From: Streptomyces sp. CNQ-509
GTDB taxonomy: Bacteria > Actinomycetota > Actinomycetes > Streptomycetales > Streptomycetaceae
Assembly: GCF_001011035.1 (NCBI RefSeq)
Contig: NZ_CP011492.1
Coordinates: 1,991,501-2,055,500, forward strand
DNA: 64,000 bases
Reading direction: 5' to 3'
The number at the start of each line of letters is the position of its first letter. Position 1 is the stretch's first letter. Of the stretch, positions 43,364-51,470 are shown piece after piece. The position numbers and the translations under genes are program-made. The notes below the pieces were generated by a model. It had not been told where the DNA came from. It saw only the letters and a list, made by a program, of their open reading frames with translations, and did no database searches.

Positions 43364-44017
43364 TCAGGGTGCGGAGCCTGAGGGGTCCGGTGGGGTCGGG
43401 GGCTCGCCTTCCGGCTTGCCCGCCAGGCGTTTGGCGATGCGTTCGCGCATCCCCGGCATCCCGAAGCCCACCGGGTCGATCTTCTGGTCCGTCCACTCCT
43501 TGTGGCCGATCACCGACTTCGCCTGCCAGCCGTGGGCCCGGCACAGCGCCGCCGCGGCCCGCTCGGCGGCCTCCAACTGCGCGTCGGGCCACAGGTCCTC
43601 GCCGTCGCCGAGGTTGATGCACTCGAAGCCGTAGAAGCGCGCGTTGCCGTCGGTGTTCTGCTCGTTGGGCGAGGGCGGGCGCTCCCCGTACCGCTCGGCG
43701 ATCACCGCGCGCAGCACCTCGTCGTCGCCCAGCCCCGCATGGTTCGCCCGGCCGTGGCCGACGAGGTGGACCCGGCCGCTCTTGTCGATGACGCCGTGGC
43801 AGAGCGGGCCCGGAAGGTCGGACCTGCCGCGGTAGCAGAGCCGGACACTGTCGTCCGTGCCGGACGTGGCCGTGTGGTGGAGGACCACGCCGTGCACCGG
43901 GCCCCACGGGCCCACGCCGTTGCGATTGTGCGTGCGCCATTCGCCGTGCTCGACGGTCGTCAGCCCCTCGCGCTTCAGCGCGCGCAGCACGACGGCGGCG
44001 GACAGTGGTTCTGCCAT
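43364..44017 (-). CDS. Peptidoglycan-recognition/N-acetylmuramoyl-L-alanine amidase-like protein
   Basis: The 217-residue protein carries an amidase_2/PGRP domain (about residues 30-185). Zinc-ligand motifs are visible: VVLHHTATSG (His), NHAGLGDDE (His in GRANHAG) and SVIGHKEWTDQKIDP (His, Lys, Asp). It should cleave the amide between muramic acid and the stem peptide. No signal peptide is seen, so it may be released by lysis, be a phage-like enzyme, or act on imported fragments. The start ATG at 44017 is favoured; longer frames add non-conserved residues. Confidence 0.8.
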   Translation of the reverse strand: MAEPLSAAVVLRALKREGLTTVEHGEWRTHNRNGVGPWGPVHGVVLHHTATSGTDDSVRLCYRGRSDLPGPLCHGVIDKSGRVHLVGHGRANHAGLGDDEVLRAVIAERYGERPPSPNEQNTDGNARFYGFECINLGDGEDLWPDAQLEAAERAAAALCRAHGWQAKSVIGHKEWTDQKIDPVGFGMPGMRERIAKRLAGKPEGEPPTPPDPSGSAP

Positions 44018-44236
44018 GCGAGCAACCCCCCGGCTCTCCCTGGCCGGTGACGTCGGTCCGCGCCGGCCTTCGACACCGTCACCCACTCATCGTAAATCCC
44101 CCCTCACTCTCAGTAAAGGGGTCGGCTCCCCATCCGTCTCCGGGCCACCGTGCGCCCGCCCAGGCGCCCCTGTGCACCCCGGTGGACCGGCCGTAGCGTC
44201 GTGCACCGGCGGCAATTCCTGCGGAGAGGACGGCTC

Positions 44237-44800
44237 GTGGAGGTATCGACGTTCCTGGCGCGGAAGCTCGCGCGGCGCTTCCGCACGTACGACACGGACG
44301 GCGACGGCTATGTCGACCGCGCGGACTTCGAACGCGCCGCCCGGCAACTGGGCGAGGAGTTCGGCCACGGCCCCGACTCGCCGGCGCGGCGCCGGGTGGA
44401 GGAACTGTGCCTCGGGGTGTGGGAGCGGCTCGTACGGGCCGCGGACACGGACGGGGACGGGCGGGTCGACCAGGCCGAGTACGCGGCGGCGTTCGCCGCC
44501 GGGCTGCTGGAGACGCCGGAGGACTTCGCCGCGGGGTACGGGGAGTTCCTGGAGGCGATCATGGCGATCGCCGACGTGGACGGCGACGGCGCGCTCGGCC
44601 AGGAGGAGCACGTGCGCTGGACGGGCGCGCTGATGAACCTCCCGGCGCACGACGCCCGCGAGGTCTTCCGCCGGCTGGACACCGACGGGGACGGCCGCGT
44701 CACCACCGCCGACCTGCTCGCGGCCATCAGGGACTACTACTTCGACGACGACCCCGCCTCGGCCGGAAGCTGGCTCCTGGGCCCCCTTGACCCCGTCTGA
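44237..44800 (+). CDS. Four-EF-hand calcium-binding protein (calerythrin-like)
   Basis: The 187-residue protein has four EF-hand loops, at residues 19-30, 70-81, 113-124 and 148-159, each DxDGDG at the start. Loops 1 and 4 end in Asp and loops 2 and 3 in Glu at position 12, as calcium loops may. Spacing (a longer first gap) matches streptomycete calerythrin-like calcium sensors. No signal peptide or membrane span is present. It starts at GTG with GGAGAGGACG ahead. Its partner protein is unknown. Confidence 0.9.
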   Translation: MEVSTFLARKLARRFRTYDTDGDGYVDRADFERAARQLGEEFGHGPDSPARRRVEELCLGVWERLVRAADTDGDGRVDQAEYAAAFAAGLLETPEDFAAGYGEFLEAIMAIADVDGDGALGQEEHVRWTGALMNLPAHDAREVFRRLDTDGDGRVTTADLLAAIRDYYFDDDPASAGSWLLGPLDPV

Positions 44801-44895
44801 CACCCGGCCGGACCGCCGGGCCTTCCCCGTGCCCGTACGGCACCGGGGGCGGCCGGCCCGTAGGGCACGGGCGGCTTGCCGCGGGCGGCGGCAGG

Positions 44896-45216
44896 TCAGT
44901 CCACTCCGCACAGCCGCAGAAGCGCCGCCGTGGCCGCCGCGGCGACCACCACGACCACGAACGGCGCCCGCCGCCACGCCAGGACGCCGCCGACCGCGAC
45001 GCCCGCCGGCCGCGCGACCCCCGCGAAGCCGCCGTCGTCCAGCAGCGCCTGCGTGCCGACCAGGGCGGTGAGCAGCACGATGGCCGCAACCGTCATCAGC
45101 CGCTCCACCCGCGGCTCCAGACGCACGCGGGAGCGGAGCGCGGGTCCTGCGAAGCGGAAGGCGAACGTGCCGGCGCCGAGCACGAAGACGGCGAACACCA
45201 GGGTCGTCGTGCTCAC
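44896..45216 (-). CDS. azlD: AzlD-family branched-chain amino acid exporter subunit
   Basis: The 106-residue protein has three or four hydrophobic segments with the AzlD pattern (LGAGTFAFRFAGPAL near 13, then VERLMTVAAIVLLTALVG). AzlD is the small partner of AzlC in export of branched-chain amino acids. It overlaps the AzlC gene by four bases. Confidence 0.85.
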   Translation of the reverse strand: MSTTTLVFAVFVLGAGTFAFRFAGPALRSRVRLEPRVERLMTVAAIVLLTALVGTQALLDDGGFAGVARPAGVAVGGVLAWRRAPFVVVVVAAAATAALLRLCGVD

Positions 45217-46049
45217 GGCACCCGCTCCTCGTCGTACGAACCGGCCCCGGGCTCGTCGTCACCGCTCCCCGGCGCGCCGCCCCCGGGCACGCCTCCCTCG
45301 GCCACTCGGCCGCTCACCGGACCGCCCTCCGCCACCGCACCGCTCCCCTGCTCCCGAGCCCTCTCCCCACCGGTCCCCGCGACCGCGAGCCCCGCCAGCG
45401 CCAGCAGCACCGGCACCCCCGCCGGCAGGAACGGCGCCGCCGCCAGCGCGACGCCTACCCCCACCAGCGCCGCCCGCCGCGTACCCGCCTCGCGCAGCGA
45501 CGGCAGCACCAGCGCGAGCAGCACCGCGGGGAACGCCGCGTCCAGCCCGAAGGCGTCCGTGTCGCTCACCGCCGTACCGCCCAGGGCACCGAGCACCACC
45601 CCCGCGTTCCAGCAGGCGAACAGCCCCACGCCACACGCCCAGTACGCCGCACGCCGCCGCACCGGGTCCCGCTGGGCCAGGGCGAACGCCACGGTCTCGT
45701 CGATCATCAGATGGCTGCCGGCGAGCCGCCGCAGCCTCCCGCCGCCCAGCGCGTCGCCGACGGTGAAGCCGAACGGCACGTGCCGCGCGTTGACCAGCAG
45801 CCCGGCCGCCACCGCCGCCAGCGCCGTACCGCCGGAGGCGACGATGCCGACGAACATGAACTGCGCCGCCCCCGCGAAGACCACCACCGACAGCAGCACC
45901 GGCAGCCACAGCGGCAGCCCCTCGCCGACCGCGATGGCCCCGAACGAGACGCCGACCAGGGTGTCGGCGGCGCAGACGAGCGCGATGTCGCGGGCGAGGT
46001 CGCCGCGCAGGGTTCGCCATATCGAACGCATGACTGCCATGCTGGACAT
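45213..46049 (-). CDS. azlC: AzlC-family branched-chain amino acid permease
   Basis: The 278-residue protein has the AzlC core (about 20-215): DTLVGVSFGAIAVGEGLPLWLPVLLS and FAGAAQFMFVG, then LINARHV-like VNARHVPFGFTVGD. A Gly/Ala/Glu-rich hydrophilic tail of about 50 residues is longer than usual. It forms the transporter with AzlD and is divergent from the XRE-cupin regulator. Three in-frame Met codons near the start (46049, 46040, 46031) leave the exact N-terminus open. Confidence 0.88.
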   Translation of the reverse strand: MSSMAVMRSIWRTLRGDLARDIALVCAADTLVGVSFGAIAVGEGLPLWLPVLLSVVVFAGAAQFMFVGIVASGGTALAAVAAGLLVNARHVPFGFTVGDALGGGRLRRLAGSHLMIDETVAFALAQRDPVRRRAAYWACGVGLFACWNAGVVLGALGGTAVSDTDAFGLDAAFPAVLLALVLPSLREAGTRRAALVGVGVALAAAPFLPAGVPVLLALAGLAVAGTGGERAREQGSGAVAEGGPVSGRVAEGGVPGGGAPGSGDDEPGAGSYDEERVP

Positions 46050-46055
46050 CCGCTA

Positions 46056-46090
46056 CTCTGTTCGTCAAGTCGAATAAACGACCGACAGAG
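46056..46090. promoter_or_regulatory. Inverted repeats between azlC and the XRE-cupin gene
   Basis: CTCTGT (46056-46061) and ACAGAG (46085-46090) form an inverted repeat, with TTCGTCAAGTCGAA (arms TTCG/CGAA) nested at 46061-46074. The whole gap is 56 bases, so a regulator here would cover both promoters. Confidence 0.3.
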
Positions 46091-46105
46091 CGAACGGAGC
46101 GTGCC

Positions 46106-46666
46106 ATGGTCCCGAGCGACGGAGCCCCCCTCGACGCCATCGCGGCGTCGCTCCAGCGCGAGCGCCGCCGTACGGGGCTGACGCTGACGGAGCTGGCCCG
46201 CCGCGCGGGCATCGCCAAGTCGACGCTCTCCCAGCTCGAGTCCGGCACCGGCAACCCGAGCGTGGAGACCCTGTGGGCCCTCAGCGTCGCACTCGACGTG
46301 CCCTTCTCCCGGCTGGTCGAGCCGCCCCGCCCGCGGGTGCAGGTCATACGCCGCGGCGAGGGCCCTTCCGTGCCCTCCGAGCACGCCGACTACGCGGCGA
46401 CGCTGCTCGCCTCCTCCCCCGCCCACGCCCGCCGGGACATCTACCTCGTCACCGTCCAGCCCGGCGTCCCGCGCCGCTCGGATCCGCACTCACCCGGCGT
46501 CGTGGAGCACGTGATACTCAGCAGCGGGCACGCGCGCGTGGGCGTGGCGGAGGAGCCGGTCGACCTGGAGCCCGGCGACTACACCTCGTACCCCGCCGAC
46601 GTCCCGCACGTCTTCGAGGCCCTGGCGCCGGACACGGTCGCCGTCCTCGTCTCCGAGCACGACTGA
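46106..46666 (+). CDS. XRE-family regulator with C-terminal cupin domain
   Basis: The 186-residue protein has a helix-turn-helix (LTLTELARRAGIAKSTLSQLESGTGNPSVETLWAL region, about 22-55) and a cupin sensor (about 90-180; HSPGVVEHVILSSGHARVGV, PGDYTSYPADVPHVFEA). Such proteins commonly sit divergent from AzlCD and are thought to control amino acid export. The start MVPSDG follows a CGGAG site. Confidence 0.88.
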   Translation: MVPSDGAPLDAIAASLQRERRRTGLTLTELARRAGIAKSTLSQLESGTGNPSVETLWALSVALDVPFSRLVEPPRPRVQVIRRGEGPSVPSEHADYAATLLASSPAHARRDIYLVTVQPGVPRRSDPHSPGVVEHVILSSGHARVGVAEEPVDLEPGDYTSYPADVPHVFEALAPDTVAVLVSEHD

Positions 46667-46678
46667 CGCCGCGCCTCC

Positions 46679-46708
46679 CCGCAGGCCGGCTGACCAGCCG
46701 GCCTGCGG
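46679..46708. terminator. Bidirectional terminator between XRE and TNT genes
   Basis: A perfect 13-bp stem (CCGCAGGCCGGCT with 46696-46708) and 4-base loop lie between two converging stop codons, 12 and 31 bases away. Confidence 0.8.
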
Positions 46709-46739
46709 GAACCGCCGGGCGTCACACGGGTGCAAGGCG

Positions 46740-47507
46740 TTACGCGGGCGCCAGGTAGCCGTGCTCCAGCAGCCAGGTGACGTTCAGCCGCTGCCCCTCG
46801 CCCGGGTCGAGGAACACCGGGTCGAGCTTGATCTGCTCGCCCCCGCCGGGCTGCTCGAACCACGGCGCGACGGCCCCCTGCCAGACCCGGAACGGCTTCG
46901 TGACCTGGTAGACGCGGTAGTCGCAAGGGGCGTCGGGATCGCGGGTGTTGAGGTTCTGCGGGGGCAGCGCGCGCTCGGCGTAGCGGTCGCCGGCGGGGGC
47001 GAGGTAGCCGCCGTACTCCGAGCCGAAGCGGTCGAGGAGCTGCCCGGCCTCCAGCCGCGTCGCCTCCCGGTCGACGGTGCCGTTGACCTCGGCGAAGCCG
47101 TCGTTCGGCGGGTACTTCCAGGTGCCGCCCTCGGCGGGGCCCGTCCAGTACTTATCCAGGAACGCGGCCGGCGTGAGCGAACCGGTGGGATGCCAGCCCT
47201 GCAGCAGCGGCCCCACCCGCGGCTCCCACCGGCCCGGCAGGTGCTCCGGGCCCAGCCGGGCGTCGCCGAACCGCTCGCCGGTGCAGACGGGCGCGGCCCG
47301 GGAGGAGGCCCCCACGGCGGGGGCGGGTACGGGGGCCGCGCGGCCGGTGGCCGGGGGGTGGAGGACCGAGGGGCGGGTCGCGGGGTCGGGGTGCCCGGCG
47401 GCGCCCGCCGCGGCGGGGACGCCGCCGGCCAGCCCTGCGGCGGCGACGAGGACGGCAAGTGCCGTGCGTACGGTGCGGGTTCGCGTCACGGTGGGGGTTC
47501 GCTTCAC
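46740..47507 (-). CDS. Secreted TNT-domain (DUF4237) NAD glycohydrolase-like protein
   Basis: The 255-residue protein has a signal peptide (to about 36, PAAAGAAG), a Pro/Ala linker, and a C-terminal TNT domain (about 155-250), the fold of the tuberculosis necrotizing toxin, which hydrolyses NAD. Motifs present are LLDRFGSEYGGYLAPAGDRY, RALPPQNLN, YRVYQVTKPFRVW, and APWFEQPGGGEQI, the last holding the Gln thought to bind NAD. A short region around LDKYW links signal and toxin. No immunity gene is recognisable nearby, which is acceptable if it is secreted and the domain acts outside. A role against fungi, predators or competitors is a guess. Confidence 0.85.
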   Translation of the reverse strand: MKRTPTVTRTRTVRTALAVLVAAAGLAGGVPAAAGAAGHPDPATRPSVLHPPATGRAAPVPAPAVGASSRAAPVCTGERFGDARLGPEHLPGRWEPRVGPLLQGWHPTGSLTPAAFLDKYWTGPAEGGTWKYPPNDGFAEVNGTVDREATRLEAGQLLDRFGSEYGGYLAPAGDRYAERALPPQNLNTRDPDAPCDYRVYQVTKPFRVWQGAVAPWFEQPGGGEQIKLDPVFLDPGEGQRLNVTWLLEHGYLAPA

Positions 47508-47666
47508 GGTGGGGCCCTTCGCGCTCGGCGGTCGGCGGCCCCACCATGATCCGCAGGGCGGGCGGCGGGCCCGCAGACCAACACGCGCGCCACCGCCCGC
47601 CCTTCGGGTGAACCGGGCGCGCCCGGGCGGGCGTACGGAACCGGCGGGCGCGGCCGTCCGCCGCCG

Positions 47667-48329
47667 TCAGCCGCGGGGCGGTATGCCCAGGTCCGCGAGG
47701 AGTTTGCGGACCCGCTGCTCGATCTCGTCCCGCAGCGGCCGCACCTCCGCCACCGCCCACCCGTGCGGATCGGCCTGCGGCCAGTCCACGTACCGCTTGC
47801 CGGGGAAGACCGGGGAGGCGTCCCCGCAGCCCATCGTGACGATCACGTCCGCCGCCCTGACGACCTCGTCCGTCCACGCCGTGGGGAACTCCCCGGAGAT
47901 GTCGATCCCCCGCTCCCCCATCACGGCCACGGCCGCCGCGTTGGCCGAGGCGCCGGGCGCGGAGCCCGCCGACCAGGCCACCGCGCGGTTCCCCGCCAGC
48001 CGGGCCATCAGGCCCATCGCCATCAGGCTGCGCCCGGCGTTGTGCGCGCAGAGGAAGAGCACGACCGGCCGCCCGTCGCCGCTCACCTCCTCCACCCGGG
48101 CCAGCGCGTGCAGCCGGCGGCGCGCGTAGCGCTCGGTGAGGCGCGGCAGGTCGTCCGGCGGGGCGCCGCGTACCGCTATGTCCCCGTACGCGCCGTACAG
48201 GAACCGCTCGATGGTCTGCTCGCCGAACACCCCCTGGAACTCCGTCCGTAACCTCTTGGCGGCGGTGTGCAGCGCGAGCCGGTGACCGGCTCTGGGATCG
48301 GGTCGTACCTGGCCCCCGGGGTCGCTCAT
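47667..48329 (-). CDS. ArsC/low-molecular-weight phosphatase with N-terminal helical domain
   Basis: The 220-residue protein has an N-terminal helical domain (about 18-70, three-helix-bundle-like) joined to a low-molecular-weight phosphatase fold (about 88-215). The catalytic loop is LFLCAHNAGRS (Cys-x5-Arg form), and a late MGCGDASPVFPGKRYVDW segment matches arsenate reductases of the thioredoxin- or mycothiol-linked type. It may reduce arsenate or act as a tyrosine phosphatase. No ars genes are adjacent. It is divergent from the SseB gene. Confidence 0.8.
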   Translation of the reverse strand: MSDPGGQVRPDPRAGHRLALHTAAKRLRTEFQGVFGEQTIERFLYGAYGDIAVRGAPPDDLPRLTERYARRRLHALARVEEVSGDGRPVVLFLCAHNAGRSLMAMGLMARLAGNRAVAWSAGSAPGASANAAAVAVMGERGIDISGEFPTAWTDEVVRAADVIVTMGCGDASPVFPGKRYVDWPQADPHGWAVAEVRPLRDEIEQRVRKLLADLGIPPRG

Positions 48330-48494
48330 CGCCCGGATTATGGTCCCTCTGGGCCGCGCGCACACCCGGAACGGCTCCGTCACCCGTTCCGGGAGTGACA
48401 GCGGCGGCACGTTCGACGCTGTACGGGGTAGGCAATGCCGCGGGCGGGCCGGAAGGGACTGCGCGCCGCGGCACACCGGAGGAAGCGAAGGACC

Positions 48495-48926
48495 ATGACC
48501 GAGGCACCGCAGGGGAGCGACCCCTCGACCACTCAGCGGGCGCTGGAGGCACTGGCGACCGACGCCAAGGACCCGGCGGCGCTGCACGCGCTGGCCCACA
48601 GCGAAGTCCTCGTGCCCGTGCCGGACGAGGGACCGGGCCCGCAGGAGGAGGGCGCGGAGCAGGAGGGGGCCGGCGCCGAGGAGAGCATGATGCTGCCGGT
48701 GATGGAGCAGCCGAACGGCGACCGGCTCGTGCCCGTCTTCACGTCCGAGTCCCGGATGGGGTACGCGCTGCCCTCCGTCGACAAGTACCGCAAGCTGCCG
48801 CTGGTGCTGCTGGCCAACGCCTGGCCGTCGGACGAGGTGTATCTGACCATCGACACCGGCAGTCCCGGCGCGCTGACCCTGAGCGCCGCGGGCGTACGCA
48901 CCCTCCTCGGCCGCTCCGGCGGCTGA
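48495..48926 (+). CDS. SseB-family protein
   Basis: The 143-residue protein matches the SseB N-terminal domain (VLVPVPDEG near 39, LVPVFTSESRMGYA near 78), with an acidic Glu/Gly-rich insertion in between. Actinobacteria carry many SseB-like proteins of unknown role. It is soluble. The start ATG has GGAGGAAGCGAAGG ahead. It converges with the DUF6221 gene, 12 bases away. Confidence 0.75.
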   Translation: MTEAPQGSDPSTTQRALEALATDAKDPAALHALAHSEVLVPVPDEGPGPQEEGAEQEGAGAEESMMLPVMEQPNGDRLVPVFTSESRMGYALPSVDKYRKLPLVLLANAWPSDEVYLTIDTGSPGALTLSAAGVRTLLGRSGG

Positions 48927-48938
48927 CCCCGCCACGCC

Positions 48939-49313
48939 CTACGGCACCGGCGGCGGGCGCCACGCCTCCCGGTACCCGGGGTGGCGCTGGAACGGCAGCG
49001 CCAGCGTCGCCACGACGTGGATCATCGCCGTCGCGCAGCCGTCCAGCCGGGCCGCCTCCAGCGCCTCGGCCGGCTCGACGCCGAGCCCGGCGGCGGACCG
49101 CTCCGCGATCCTGCGGCCCGCCTCGTCGGCCATGAGGGACCACCGCTCGCAGTTGTCCACGACGGCCTGCTTGGCGTTCAGCTCGGCGACCTCCCGCTGC
49201 CAGTGCTGCAACCGCTGCCCGACGGCGGTCCTGCGCTGCTCCGCGTACCGCTCGCGGAGGAACGCGACCAGATCGCGGGCGCGGTGGGCCGGCTCGTGGA
49301 AACCGTTGTTCAT
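48939..49313 (-). CDS. DUF6221-like protein
   Basis: The 124-residue protein matches the actinobacterial DUF6221 pattern: DLVAFLRERYAEQ near residue 14, a central AELNAKQAVVDNCE, and a C-terminal TLALPFQRHPGYREAWRP. The function is unknown. It is a soluble helical protein. Members are often many per genome. Confidence 0.75.
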   Translation of the reverse strand: MNNGFHEPAHRARDLVAFLRERYAEQRRTAVGQRLQHWQREVAELNAKQAVVDNCERWSLMADEAGRRIAERSAAGLGVEPAEALEAARLDGCATAMIHVVATLALPFQRHPGYREAWRPPPVP

Positions 49314-49407
49314 GTCTGCGGCGCTGACGGTTCACACCTCCACACGACGGGACTCCCGTAGTTCAGCGTCGCCGCGTGGAAAGGTGTCACACCGTACCGG
49401 CCGGAGC

Positions 49408-49438
49408 GGGCGCTTCCGCAAGGGGAGCGGAGGCGCCC
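49408..49438. terminator. Hairpin between DUF7144-like gene and DUF6221 gene
   Basis: A 12-bp stem with one wobble pair (GGGCGCTTCCGC with 49427-49438) and 7-base loop lies 30 bases past the DUF7144-like stop on the minus strand. Confidence 0.55.
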
Positions 49439-49468
49439 GCCGCCGGGGCCGCCGCGGTCCGCGAAACC

Positions 49469-49915
49469 TCAGACGAGCGAGCGGGACCGGTCGGTGCACA
49501 GCGCCCAGATCACGAAGACGCCGATGGCGATGTTCACGATCGCCCACACGGGCAGGTACGGCAGCCACGCGAAGTTGGCGATCACCGCCAGGGCGGCCAG
49601 CGCGACGCCCAGCAGCCGGGCCCACTCGTTGCCCATGAGGATGCCCAGGCCCGCCGCGGCGACGACCACGCCGAGTATGAGGTGGATCCAGCCCCAGGTC
49701 GTCAGGTCGAACTTGAACACGTAGTCGCCCTGCCGGGCGTACACGTCGTCGTGGGCGATGCCCGCGATGCCCTGGAACACGGCGAGGACGCCGTACACCA
49801 GCATCATCACCCCGGCGAACACCGTGCCCCCGGTCGCCCAGGGGCTGCCGCCGCGGTGCGGTGGTGTGGGGCTCGGCGACGTCGTGCCGTGGGAGGAGGC
49901 GGTGGGGGAGGTCAT
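49469..49915 (-). CDS. DUF7144-like four-span membrane protein
   Basis: The 148-residue protein has a Ser/Thr/Pro-rich N-terminus and four membrane spans (about 31-52, 73-93, 97-117, 121-141). The GTVFAGVMMLVYGVLAVFQGIAGI segment followed by FDLTTWGWIHLILGVV is typical of a streptomycete membrane family now called DUF7144. An AAGGAGTG site precedes the ATG. Function is unknown. Confidence 0.7.
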   Translation of the reverse strand: MTSPTASSHGTTSPSPTPPHRGGSPWATGGTVFAGVMMLVYGVLAVFQGIAGIAHDDVYARQGDYVFKFDLTTWGWIHLILGVVVAAAGLGILMGNEWARLLGVALAALAVIANFAWLPYLPVWAIVNIAIGVFVIWALCTDRSRSLV

Positions 49916-50028
49916 CGGAACACACTCCTTACCGAGGGCCGCCGGGAGGTGGCCAGGAGTCCCAGCATCACGCCGCGGCCGCGGGCGGACGATCCCGTGA
50001 CGGCCGTACGGGTGAACGCCCGGGCGCC

Positions 50029-50676
50029 TCAACCCCGCCCCGCGGACGGCCCACCCCCGCGCCGCCGCCCCGTGCCGCGCCGCCGCCCCCTGCCGTGCCG
50101 CCCTCCGCCGCTGGTCCGCCCCTCGCCCAGTGACCGGCGCAGCCGGCGGCTCAGCGCCGTCGCCGCGGCGGTGAGGAAGACGAAGCTGTACGTGATCTGC
50201 CCCATCACCAGGATCCGGGCCGTCTGCCCACGCGCGGTGATGTCGCCGTAGCCGACGGTCGCCACGGTCGCGACCGTGAAGTACAGGGCATCGACCCGGG
50301 TCCGCAACCCGTGGAACTCCGCCGAATGCCGGGCGATCCCGTTGTACGCGGCGGAGAAGACCAGGAGCGAGGCGATCATCAGAAGCGGGATGGTGACCCC
50401 CGGGCGGGCGTGCGGCACCTCCATCAGCACCGCCCGGATCTCGCGGAGCAGCAAGAGGGTCACCGTGCTGAGCGCCAGCGCGAAGAGAGTCCAGCTCAGC
50501 TCGGGTCTCTCCCCGCCGAGCAGGTGCAGAGGCAGCAGGAAGTACGCGACGACCATGAGCGCCACGGGTACGACCTCGCGCAGCCAGGCGAGCAGAGGGT
50601 CCCGGCGGCGCTCCGGGCCGTCGTCCCGGTGACCGCCCCGGACGTCGGCCTCGTCGTCGTCGCGCGGACTCTTCAC
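50029..50676 (-). CDS. Potassium-channel-like protein coupled to the encapsulin gene
   Basis: The 215-residue protein has four likely membrane helices (about 30-52, 58-82, 93-114, 154-178) and a pore loop with the K-channel selectivity signature ATVGYGD (near 140). It has no C-terminal RCK domain; the tail is short and Arg/Gly-rich. It starts at GTG in the GTGA overlap with the encapsulin gene, so its translation should be linked to it. This is the third gene of a DyP-encapsulin operon, an unusual place for an ion channel. It may be a passenger or form part of one response. Confidence 0.82.
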   Translation of the reverse strand: MKSPRDDDEADVRGGHRDDGPERRRDPLLAWLREVVPVALMVVAYFLLPLHLLGGERPELSWTLFALALSTVTLLLLREIRAVLMEVPHARPGVTIPLLMIASLLVFSAAYNGIARHSAEFHGLRTRVDALYFTVATVATVGYGDITARGQTARILVMGQITYSFVFLTAAATALSRRLRRSLGEGRTSGGGRHGRGRRRGTGRRRGGGPSAGRG

Positions 50677-51470
50677 GCCCGTAGGACGACGATCGCCTCG
50701 TCCGTGTACGTCAGGAACGTCAGCGTCTCGTGCAGGTAGAGCTGCACCGTCTTCGCGTCGTGCGCGGTGTACCCGATGGCCAGGTCCTCGCCGAGGCGCA
50801 GCTCGAAGTCGCCGCCGCGGGTGGACAGCGCGAGCCCGCCGGTCATCGCCGGGGCCCAGATCAGCTCGCCGTCCAGCAGCCGGGAGATGTGCTGCGCGAC
50901 CGGATAGCCGTGGTCGGCGGTCTCGCTCACCGCCGTGTACGCGTCCGCCCCCAGCAGCAGCGAGTACGGGCCGTCCACGCCGGCCAGCCGCAGCGCGGAG
51001 AGCGCCCGGCTGACGGTGTCGGGGTAGTCGCGGACTTCGGCGGGCAGGCTCAGCTCGGGCAGCGAGCTGCGCGTGCGCAGGCCCTCGACACCGGCGGCCG
51101 CGTACCCGTCGGCGATCATCCGGTCCTCGGCGAACGCGGCGGTGCGGGCGGCGTCCTTGACCGGCTGCCAGTCGGAGTCCCGGGAGCCGCGCTCCACGTC
51201 GTCCACGGCGTCGCGGCTGACGGTGAACGGCACCCGCAGCTCGATCAGCGACTGCGCCGCGCGCAGCCGCGCCGTCGCGCCGGGCGCGGGCGGGGCGATC
51301 TCCTCCAGGTGCCCGGTGCCGACGGCGGCCAGCTCCGGGCCCTCGGGCCCAGTGACGTCGACGACGCGGCGGCCCGCGACATGGCGGCGGAAGGTGCGCC
51401 GGGCCTCCTCCTCGATCTCCGCCCAGGCCGCCTGGGTGATCGGAGCGAGTTCGCGGTGCAGGTTGTTCAT
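50673..51470 (-). CDS. Family 1 encapsulin shell protein
   Basis: The 265-residue protein matches the linocin/encapsulin family with an HK97-like fold: MNNLHRELAPITQAAW at the N-terminus, GRRVVDVTGPEG, a long central helix region (DSDWQPVKDAART), and a C-terminal LYLHETLTFLTYTDEAIVVL. Size is as for shells made of 60 copies. It overlaps the DyP gene by four bases (ATGA) and the channel gene by four (GTGA). The DyP has a loading peptide, so the shell should package peroxidase. Confidence 0.95.
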   Translation of the reverse strand: MNNLHRELAPITQAAWAEIEEEARRTFRRHVAGRRVVDVTGPEGPELAAVGTGHLEEIAPPAPGATARLRAAQSLIELRVPFTVSRDAVDDVERGSRDSDWQPVKDAARTAAFAEDRMIADGYAAAGVEGLRTRSSLPELSLPAEVRDYPDTVSRALSALRLAGVDGPYSLLLGADAYTAVSETADHGYPVAQHISRLLDGELIWAPAMTGGLALSTRGGDFELRLGEDLAIGYTAHDAKTVQLYLHETLTFLTYTDEAIVVLRA

